Source: JBBRHQ01 sp963725315 (lineage in GTDB: Bacteria > Actinomycetota > Thermoleophilia > Solirubrobacterales > 70-9). Taken from it: a stretch of DNA of 64,000 nt. The notes beneath the pieces are model-generated. The model had not been told where the DNA came from and searched no databases. It worked only from the letters and a program-made list of their open reading frames with translations. The translations under genes and the position numbers were made by a program. The stretch is from contig CAVRYA010000005.1 in assembly GCA_963725315.1 (NCBI GenBank), positions 189,663 to 253,662 of the forward strand, given 5' to 3'. Positions 56,923 through 64,000 of this stretch are shown piece by piece (the stretch's first letter is position 1; every line of letters begins with the position of its first letter).

Positions 56923-57656
56923 GCGCGGCCGGCGCCGGCCGGCTCGGCCGCCCCGTCCCCGTCCGCCGAGCCCCCTTGGTCCTCGCCGGAGCCGCCGCTA
57001 CGCCGCCTCCGGATCAGGTAGACGACGAGGCCGACCAGCGCCAGAACGACGACGTAGTCGAGGTAGGCGAGGTTGTGGCGCCACTTCTCCCAGTTGTCGC
57101 CGACCTCGCGGCCGACGATCGCCAGCATCACCACCCAGGGGATGCAGCCGGCGACGGTGAACGCTGTGAAGCGCCAGAACGGCATCCGCGCGACCCCGGC
57201 GGGAAGCGAGATGAAGGTGCGGATGATCGGCAGCATCCGGGCGAAGAACACGGTCGCCTCGCCGTGGCGCTCGAACCAGCGGTCGGCCCAGCTCAGGTGC
57301 TTTGGGTTGACATGGAAGACGTGGTGGCGCTCGAGCAGCTCGAGCCGGCCGTAGTAGCCGACGGCGTAGGCGATCCAGGAGCCGGCGAGGTTGCCGAGGA
57401 CGCCCGCGACGATGATCCCGAGCAGGGTCAGGTCGCCGTTGGAGACGCTGAATCCGGCGAACAGCATGATCGCCTCGCTCGGAACCGGGATGCAGGCCGA
57501 CTCGAGGGTCATCAGCACGAACACGGCAGGCAGCCCGGTCGAGCTGATGAAGTCGGTGGCGACGTTGACGATCGGGTCGACCACCTTGTCGGAGATGCTG
57601 GCGAAGGCTGGCAGCAGGGTCTGCATTTGGAGCGAGGATCCTAGGGAACCCAGCAT
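56919..57656 (-). CDS. DedA/SNARE-associated family membrane protein
   Basis: The ~245-aa DedA protein reads ISSTGLPAVFVLMTLESACIPVPSEAIMLFAGF, GNLAGSWIAYAVGYYGR, WFERHGEATVFFARMLPIIRTFISLPAGVARMPFWRFTAFTVAGCIPWVVMLAIVGREVG and a last helix, then a charged Gly/Ser tail. The conserved Glu and Arg residues are present. Some DedA proteins flip undecaprenyl phosphate, which fits the coupled uppP gene. Start is ATG 57656 or 57626. Confidence 0.9.
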   Translation of the reverse strand: MLGSLGSSLQMQTLLPAFASISDKVVDPIVNVATDFISSTGLPAVFVLMTLESACIPVPSEAIMLFAGFSVSNGDLTLLGIIVAGVLGNLAGSWIAYAVGYYGRLELLERHHVFHVNPKHLSWADRWFERHGEATVFFARMLPIIRTFISLPAGVARMPFWRFTAFTVAGCIPWVVMLAIVGREVGDNWEKWRHNLAYLDYVVVLALVGLVVYLIRRRRSGGSGEDQGGSADGDGAAEPAGAGRA

Positions 57657-57726
57657 GGGAGGATCGCCTTCACGGATCCGTTTCGCCGTTCTGACGCACT
57701 CCCAGGCACTACACTCGCCCAGCCCC

Positions 57727-59622
57727 ATGCACCGGTTGAACCACCCCGTGTACCGCGCGCGGACGATGCAGATGGTGGCGGACGCGCTGCTGGTGGCGAT
57801 CGCGTTCTACTGTGCCTTCAAGCTGCGCTTCCTCGACGACGCGCACGGCATCCCCGAGCGTTACTCGACCCTGCTGGCTCAGTCGATCGCCTTCGTCGCG
57901 ATCGGCAAGGTGGCGATCCTCTTCGCCTTCGGCCTCTACCAGAAGTGGTGGCGCTACGTGACGGCCCGCGACTACCCCGGGATCCTCCGCGCGGTCGCCG
58001 TTGCCAGCCTTGTCATGGTCCTCGTCTTCACGGTGGTCAAGCCCTTCGACTACAACCTGCCGCGCTCCGTCGTGGTCACCGACTTCATCCTCACCCTTGT
58101 GCTGCTGATCGGCGCCCGGCTCGCGGTCAGGCTGGTGATCGAGCGTCCCGACGGGGGTGCCCGGATCCCGACCGGCCCGGAGGTGCTGGTCGTCGGCGCC
58201 GGTTCCGGGGGGCAGATGGTGGTGCGTGAGCTGCAGCTCAACCCCAACCTCGGGAAGACGGCTATCGGCTTCATCGACGACGATCCCCGCAAGCGCGGGA
58301 TGAGGATGCTGGGGCTGAAGGTGCTCGGCTCTACCGAGGAGATCGACGTGATCCTCGACGAGACCGAGCCGGACGAGGTGGCGATCGCGATCCCCTCCGC
58401 GCCCGGAACGCTGAGGGCGAAGGTCGTCGCAGCCTGTCGCGAGCGCGAGATCCGGGTGCTCACCCTGCCGACCGTGTTCGAGCTGCTTCGCGGCGGCGTC
58501 CAGCTCAACCGCCAGCTGCGCGAGGTGCAGGTCGAGGACGTTCTCGGCCGCGACCCGGTCGTGGTCGAGCTCGACCGGGTCGGCGCCTATCTCGGGGACC
58601 GGGTGGTGATGGTCACCGGCGCCGGGGGCTCGATCGGCTCGGAGCTCTGCCGGCAGATCGCCCGGGTCGGGCCGCGCCTGCTGGTGATGCTCGACCACGC
58701 CGAGGACAATCTCTTCCTGATCGACCGCGAGATGGTCGAGGAGCGCCATTTCACCCGGGCTGAATCGGTGCTGGCCGACTGCAAGGAGCCGGCCCGGATG
58801 CTGGAGGTGATGCAGCGCTTCAAGCCGGCGGTGGTCTTCCACGCCGCCGCCTACAAGCACGTGCCGCTGATGGAGTCGAACCCGCTCGAGGCGATCCGCA
58901 ACAACGCCGTCGCGACGCGGATAACCGCGGAGACCGCCGCCGCCTCGAAGGCGGAGCGCTTCGTCCTCATCTCCACCGACAAAGCGGTCAACCCTCAGAC
59001 CGTGATGGGGGCGTCCAAGCGCGATGGCCGAGTGGATCGTCGAGGCTGCGGGGCACCGCCATCCTCACACCCGTTTCGGCAGCGTCCGCTTCGGCAACGT
59101 CCTCGCCTCCTCCGGCAGCGTGGTGCCGATCTTCCGCGGTCAGATCGAGCGCGGCGGCCCGGTCACCGTCACCCATCCCGAGATGACGCCGCTACTTCAT
59201 GACCATCCCGGAGGCGGTGCAGCTGGTGCTCAGGGCCGGCGACATCGGCGCGGGCAGGCGAGGTCTTCGTGCTCGACATGGGCGAGCCGGTGAAGATCGT
59301 CGACCTCGCCCACAACATGATCCGCCTCGCCGGCTCTGAGCCGAAGCGCGACATCGCGATCGAGTTCACCGGGCCGCGACCCGGCGAGAAGCTCCACGAG
59401 ATGCTCTTCGGCACCGGCGAGCGCTCCCAGCCGACCGCCGCGAAGCGGATCCTGCGCGCCGTGCGGCAGGTCCCGCTGGACCCGGACTGGCTGGAGGAGA
59501 CCATCAACGGGCTCGAGGAAATCCTGATCCTCGCGGGCGACGAGGCGGACCTCTCCGAGAAGGTCGTGGCGATGGTCACGGCGCCGGGTGCGGAGGCCGC
59601 GCCCGTCGCCCACGACGATTGA
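57727..59622 (+). CDS. NDP-sugar epimerase/dehydratase, FlaA1/PglF type (frameshifted)
   Basis: Four N-terminal membrane helices (MQMVADALLVAIAFYCAFKLRF; IAFVAIGKVAILFAFGLYQKWWRY) precede a CoA-binding-like Rossmann domain (VLVVGAGSGGQMVVREL) and a C-terminal SDR domain: VMVTGAGGSIGSELCRQIAR, VFHAAAYKHVPLMESNP, LISTDKAVNPQTVMGASKR, FGSVRFGNVLASSGSVVPIF, VLDMGEPVKIVDLA, EFTGPRPGEKLHEML. Such enzymes make UDP-4-keto-6-deoxy sugars for surface glycans. Shifts are near 59020, 59195 and 59262. About 632 codons. It opens the polysaccharide cluster. Confidence 0.9.
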
Positions 59623-59720
59623 GCCCGGTCGCGCCTGCGGTCCCCCGGCCCTTCTAAGATCCCGCCGATCGCTGCCCCGCACCAGACACCGATCGCGGGC
59701 GACGCCCTTGTGAGAAAACC

Positions 59721-60471
59721 TTGCTCGAGATAGCCCGGGATGTGGGCTCCTACGCCGGCCTCGTCGCCTTCGTCGGCCTCGCCCTCCTGATCTTCCTACA
59801 GTTCACGCAGGGACGCGACATCCGCCGCCTGCGCGATTGGGCGGGCAGCGCCCCGGAGCGCGACGCCCAGGCGAAGGAGGCGAGCTCGGAGCTTGCGGCC
59901 TCCAGGGCCGAGGAGCTGCGGGAGATCGAGCAGGTTCGCCAGGCAGAGCAGAAGGAGGCCTCGAAGCGCGAGGTGCGGCGCGAGCGCCGTGATGCGGGAT
60001 TGCCGGAGCTGACCCGGATGGAGCGGATCCGGGCGGCACTGCCCGAGCCCCGCTACCTGGTCCTGATCGCCGCAGCGGTGATCGTCCTCGGGGCGGGCGT
60101 CGCCTACGCGGCGACCCACTTCCTCGGCACCGAGGGAGGCAAGCACGGCAAGACGACGAAGACGAGCTCTCGCTGCAGCCGAAGAACATCAAGGTTTCCG
60201 TGCTGAACGGGACGGCCGTCTCCGGCCTCGCGGGGCGCTACGGGGATAAGCTCGACCGCAAGGGCTACACGCTCGATGCGGTCACCGACACGCCCTCCAG
60301 CTTCGCCCAGAGCGTGGTCATGTACCGCCGCGGCCGGGGGCCTGAGGCGAGGGAGGTCTCGAAGGCGGTCGAGATCCCCAAGCTGAGGCCGATGAGACCG
60401 GAGATCGTCCTGCCTCCGCGGCCAGTGCCGAGATTGCCGTGGTGGTCGGCGAGGACCGCGCCTCGAGCTGA
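59721..60471 (+). CDS. LytR C-terminal domain membrane protein (frameshifted)
   Basis: The protein has a first hydrophobic helix (SYAGLVAFVGLALLIFLQF), a long charged coiled-coil-like stretch (EASSELAASRAEELREIEQVRQAEQKEASKREVRRERRD), a second helix (YLVLIAAAVIVLGAGVAYAATHF), then in another frame a LytR_C domain (VSVLNGTAVSGLAGRYGDKLDRKGYTLDAVTDTPSSFAQSVVMYR) and an end EIAVVVGEDRASS. Two shifts. LytR_C domains occur beside LCP wall-polymer ligases, but no LCP domain is present. A wall or capsule role is inferred. Confidence 0.7.
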
Positions 60472-60516
60472 GCCCGGCCCGCCGAGGGCCCCTGCCGCGG
60501 GTAATCTGACCCGCCC

Positions 60517-61047
60517 GTGGAGCCAGCAGACGATCGCGCGCCGCTGTCCCGTGCCTTCGCGCCGGCCGTCTTCGCGCTGCTGCTGCTGGCGACCGTCGGC
60601 GCCTTCGCCTACGCGCAGCGCCTCAAGCGCGAGCCGCTGATCCTCGACAAGGTGACCCTCGGGCACGTCTTCGTCACCGCCGACGGCAGGGTCAGGCACC
60701 TGACGGCGTTCAGCCCGAACTGGCCGACCGCCTGGCCGACAACGGCCGGATCCGCTTCCGGGTCACCCGCTCCGATCACGCCAACGTGCAGATCGTCGAT
60801 CCCGACGGGAAGCTGGCGGCACCCTGGCCAGGGACCGCTTCCTGAAGCGCTACCGGTTCGCGACCTTCCACTGGGACGGCCGCGACCGCTTCGGCAAGCG
60901 CGCTCCGCCCGGTCGCTACAAGTTGCGGGTCGTCCTGATCGGCCAGGAGCGGACGCTGACCCCGGGCGGACTCGTCCCGCGGCTCCACCTGGCCGAGCCC
61001 AAGCCGACCGACGCGCCCTGGGCGGGCCGGGGGCAGGGCGGTCCTGA
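60517..61047 (+). CDS. Membrane-anchored FlgD-Ig-like domain protein (frameshifted)
   Basis: A single N-terminal helix (FAPAVFALLLLATVGAFAYAQRLK) leads to an external domain with FSPN and RIRFRVTRSDHANVQIVDPDG, FHWDGRDRFGKRAPPGRYKLRVVLIGQERTL, the pattern of FlgD-Ig/FlgD-like immunoglobulin folds in secreted proteins. It sits just before the O-antigen ligase gene. The two shifts near 60720 and 60990 roughly cancel. About 176 codons. Role unknown, perhaps a periplasmic part of glycan assembly. Confidence 0.6.
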   Translation: MEPADDRAPLSRAFAPAVFALLLLATVGAFAYAQRLKREPLILDKVTLGHVFVTADGRVRHLTAFSPNWPTAWPTTAGSASGSPAPITPTCRSSIPTGSWRHPGQGPLPEALPVRDLPLGRPRPLRQARSARSLQVAGRPDRPGADADPGRTRPAAPPGRAQADRRALGGPGAGRS

Positions 61048-61067
61048 GCACACTCGCCGGCGCCGGC

Positions 61068-62576
61068 GTGGTCGCGGCCGCCGCCGCCGCGGCGGCGGCG
61101 ATCCTGCTCGTCCCTTCGCGGGCGCGCTCGATCGCGATGCTGGCGGCCCTGGCCCTCCTCCCGGTCCTGATCGCCGGCGACCAGTGGCACTCGGCGGCGA
61201 TCTCCGATCTCCGCCACAGCCCGTCGAGGCTGCTGGCGCTGGCCCTGCTGGGGGCCGTGGCGATCGCTGCCCTGGCCGTCCTCTTCGGCCGCCGGCCTCG
61301 CCTGCTTCCGATGGCGATCGTCGCCGCGCTTCCCTTCCGCATACCGCTGGCACGCCGGCGGTGACCAGGCCAACCTGCTGTTCCCATCTACCTGGTGATA
61401 GCGGGCGGGGTCGTGGCCACCGCCCTCGCGCAGTGGCGCGCCGCCGAGACGGATGGCCGGGGGGCGCGGGTCCGATCCGCGGCAGACCCCGCGGGCCGGC
61501 TGCCCTGGATCCTCGCGACGATCGTCGTCGTCTACGCCCTCCAGACGCTCTACTCGGACGACTTCTCCCAGGGGCTTCAGAACGTCTGCTTCTTCGTCGT
61601 TCCGTTCTCGATCGCCTTCGCGCTGCTGCTCGAGGTCCGCTGGGATCGCCGGCTGCTGGTCACGGCGCTGGCGATCATCGTCGCCGAGGCGCCGCCGGAG
61701 ATCGCGGTCGGGCTGATCGAGTACGCCAGCCGCGACCTGCTCTGGAACCGGGCGGTGATCCGCTCCAACGAGTTCCACGTCTACTTCAGGGTCAACTCGC
61801 TGTTCTGGGACCCGAACGTCTACGGCCGCTACCTGGCGCTGGTCATCGTCGCCCTCAGCGCGGCCGTGCTCTTCGCCCGCGAGCGCAGGGCGGCCACAGT
61901 GCTGGCGGCGGCGATCCGTCCTCTGGCTCGGGCTGGCGATGACCTCTCGCAGTCCAGTTTCGCCGCGCTCCTCGCCGGGTTCGGCCGTGCTGGCGGCCCT
62001 GCGCTGCAAGCTCGCCGGACGGCGCTCGCCTGCGCCGCGCGCGGCCATCGGCGCCGTCGCCTTCGTTCTCGCCGCCGGCGGCTCGCTGAAGATCGACCTC
62101 TCCTCCGGCGGGACGGTCAACAAGGACACCGCCGGGCGCGCCAACCTGATCTCCGGCGGTGCGGAGCTGTTCGCCGACCGGCCCCTGCAGGGGTACGGGT
62201 CGGGCTCGTTCTCGACCGCCTTCCGCCACCAGGCCGGCGGCAAGGCGCCGGTAACCGAATCCCATACCGAGCCGATCACGATCGCCGCAGAGCAGGGCCT
62301 GATCGGCCTGATCCTCTATCTCGGCCTTCTCGCGGTGGCCCTTTGGACGAATGGCCGGCCTGCGGAGCCTGATGCCGGGTCTTGGCAGGGCCCCTCCGAG
62401 CGAGGATCTACCGTCGCCTCGGTCGGCGCCGACGTCGTCGCGCGGGCCGCGGTCCTCGCGATGTTCATCGCCCTGATCGTCCACACCCTGGCCTACGCGG
62501 TTGGCTTTACGAGGACCCGATCACCTGGGTGTTGCTGGCGATCGCGGGGTCGCTGGCGATCCGCCCCTCCGCGTAG
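61068..62576 (+). CDS. O-antigen ligase/Wzy-like membrane protein (frameshifted)
   Basis: Many hydrophobic helices; the Wzy_C-like region reads NSLFWDPNVYGRYLALVIVALSAAVLFA, then the large periplasmic loop (GRANLISGGAELFADRPLQGYGSGSF ... HTEPITIAAEQGLIGLILYLGLLAVAL), with the family GxGxGSF and HNxxL-like HTEP element, and a last helix WVLLAIAGSLAIRPSA. Shifts near 61340, 61930 and 62505. It polymerises or ligates lipid-linked glycan. Start uncertain: GTG 61068, or a CTG at 61044 that would overlap the preceding TGA. Confidence 0.8.
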
Positions 62577-62586
62577 GCTCGGGCCG

Positions 62587-64000
62587 ATGAGCGGCTACCT
62601 GGCGCTGCTGGGCGACCACCGGCGCGGCCTATACAGGCGCATCCTCTCGAAGCTGATCGCGGTCGCCCTGCTGCCGCTCTATACGCGGTACCTGACCCCC
62701 GCCGACTACGGGGCGGCCGAGGTGCTGTTCGCCGCCGTGGTCGCCGCCAGCATCGTCGTGCGGCTGGGCGCGATCGAGGCGCTGCTGCGCTTCTACTACA
62801 AGGAGGACGAGGACCCCGGGGCGGTGCTCTCCAGCTGGTTCGCATGCTCTTCTGGGGCGACGAGTGCCGGGGCCCTGATCGCCCTGCCCTTGCCCGCGAG
62901 CCGATCTCCGAAGCCCTGCTCGACCGGCCGGACGCCGGGCTGGTGCGGATAGCGATCGGCGGGCTCTGGGTGCTCACCCTGCTCAATTCTCTGGCTGACC
63001 ATCTTCAGGCCCCAAGAGCGCGCCCGGGCCTTCTTCGCGACCACGATGGCCAACGTGCTGGTGACGATCCCGGTGACCGTCGCCCTCGTGGTCGGCGCCG
63101 ACGAGGGCGCCCGCGGCGGCCCATCGGCAGCTACGGGACCGGCGCCGTGTTCGTCGCCGGCCTGATCGTCCTGCACCGTCGCAGCCTCGCGCTGCGAGTC
63201 GCGCAAGGGCTGTCCTCGGCCGACTGTTGCGGTTCGGCCTGCCGACGATGCCGGCGGAGCTCTCGCTCTCGCTCAACTTCATCGACCGGATCATCCTGGT
63301 TCGCTCCGCCGGGCTCGCCGAGGCCGGGCTCTACTCACTCGCGATCAAGTTCGGCACAGGGGCGAACGTCTTCGTCCGCGGCTTCCAGCTCGCCTGGCCG
63401 CCGCTCGCCTACTCGATCCGCGACGACGACGAGGCCCTGTTCGGCCTACTCGGTCGTCGTCACCCTGTTCACTGCGGGATGCGCCTTCGCGGTCACGGCG
63501 ATGTGGCTGCTGGCTCGCTGGATCGTGCGCGCCCTCGCCGCGCCCGACTTCTTCGGCTCGTTCAAGGCGGTGGGGTTGGTGACGACCGGCGTCACCCTCT
63601 ACGCGCTCTACATGGTCCTGGTCGTGATCCTCGGGCGGACCGGTAGGACCGAGTTCAACCTCCCGGCGACCCTAGCCGCGACCGTCGTCAACATCGCGCT
63701 GAACCTCGCCCTGGTGCCGTCACTGGGAATCGTCGGGGCGGGGCTGGCGCTGGTCGCCTCCTACCTGGTGGTGCTGGTCCTGATGTACGTCTTCACCCAG
63801 CGTCTCTTCCCGGTCCCCTACGAGTGGGGCAGGCTGGCGAGGATCGTCTCGGTCTCCGCGGCGCTGGTCGGGCTCGGCGAGCTGGTGATGCCCACCTCCG
63901 GCGCCCGGGCTGGCGGGCAGGGTCGCCCTCGTCCTCTGCTACCCGGCCTTGCTCGATGCTCAGCGGCTTCTTCCTACAGGCGAGCGCCGCTGGATCGCCC
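62587..64000 (+). CDS. Polysaccharide flippase (MOP/MATE-like), 3' partial
   Basis: The Wzx-type flippase reads YRRILSKLIAVALLPLYTRYLTPADYGAAEVLFAAVVAASIVVRLGAIEALLRFYYK, then in other frames TMANVLVTIPVTVALVVG, RFGLPTMPAELSLSLNFIDRIILVRSAGLAEAGLYSLAIKFG, FQLAWPPLAYSIRDD, NLPATLAATVVNIALNLALVPSLGIVGAGLALVASYLVVLVLMYVF. It turns over lipid-linked oligosaccharide across the membrane. At least five shifts. The frame is open at the right edge, so the C-terminus lies outside the window. Confidence 0.85.

Overview
The window is about 64 kb of very GC-rich DNA that carries the chromosomal replication-origin region of an actinobacterium. I infer class Thermoleophilia (Solirubrobacterales-like). The reasons are the oriC gene order, the Fha-PstP-RodA-PBP-PknB cell-wall operon, and several small families I associate with that group (DUF6325, DUF4446 and a TPR membrane protein beside tatAC). 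Many unquestionably essential genes (gyrA, gyrB, dnaA, recF, dnaN, hemB, tatC, menG, pbpA, pknB) are broken by one-base shifts while the protein stays recognisable in the next frame. I read these as assembly or sequencing indels, so most such genes are annotated as one gene spanning the shifts.

Left part (1-20 kb), mostly minus strand. It starts with a DUF6325 / Arg-Asp-repeat / SHOCT trio and tRNA-Lys(CTT). Next come a TPR membrane protein, tatC, tatA and dcd. A long respiratory operon follows, transcribed right to left: hemB, a fused AhbA/AhbB-type siroheme decarboxylase-like gene, hemL, a HepS-like helical protein, Rieske protein, cytochrome b, a cytochrome b subunit IV-cytochrome c fusion, menG and a polyprenyl diphosphate synthase. 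It joins haem synthesis, the menaquinol-oxidising complex and menaquinone synthesis. Beyond it lie an ABC exporter pair, a YmdB-type phosphoesterase and a surface-modification operon (polytopic glycosyltransferase, GtrA, phosphodiesterase).

Middle (20-42 kb). An aminotransferase overlaps a Ddl-like ATP-grasp gene. A bifunctional nuclease follows, then an alpha/beta hydrolase set between short direct repeats at the 3' end of tRNA-Ile(GAT), which looks like a small insertion. The origin itself has parB, parA, rsmG, jag, yidC, yidD, rnpA and rpmH to the left (minus) and dnaA, dnaN, recF, dciA, gyrB and gyrA to the right (plus). The dnaA-dnaN spacer has a DnaA box and a 16-nt palindrome. A hairpin with a T-run precedes gyrB, and a structured segment plus terminator follows gyrA. 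Then come a secreted protein, an HNH endonuclease, pheA, a DUF4446 protein and a CARDB-domain membrane protein on the minus strand.

Right part (42-64 kb). The plus-strand signalling/cell-wall operon runs: a membrane Ser/Thr kinase, fhaA, fhaB, pstP, rodA/ftsW, a class B PBP, a four-PASTA PknB and canonical ddl. Facing it is a second kinase with a C-terminal extracytoplasmic domain. A DsbA-like gene, a DJ-1/PfpI gene, purM, uppP and a DedA gene follow. The end is an envelope-polysaccharide cluster: FlaA1/PglF-type epimerase, LytR_C protein, FlgD-Ig-like protein, O-antigen ligase and a flippase cut off by the window edge.
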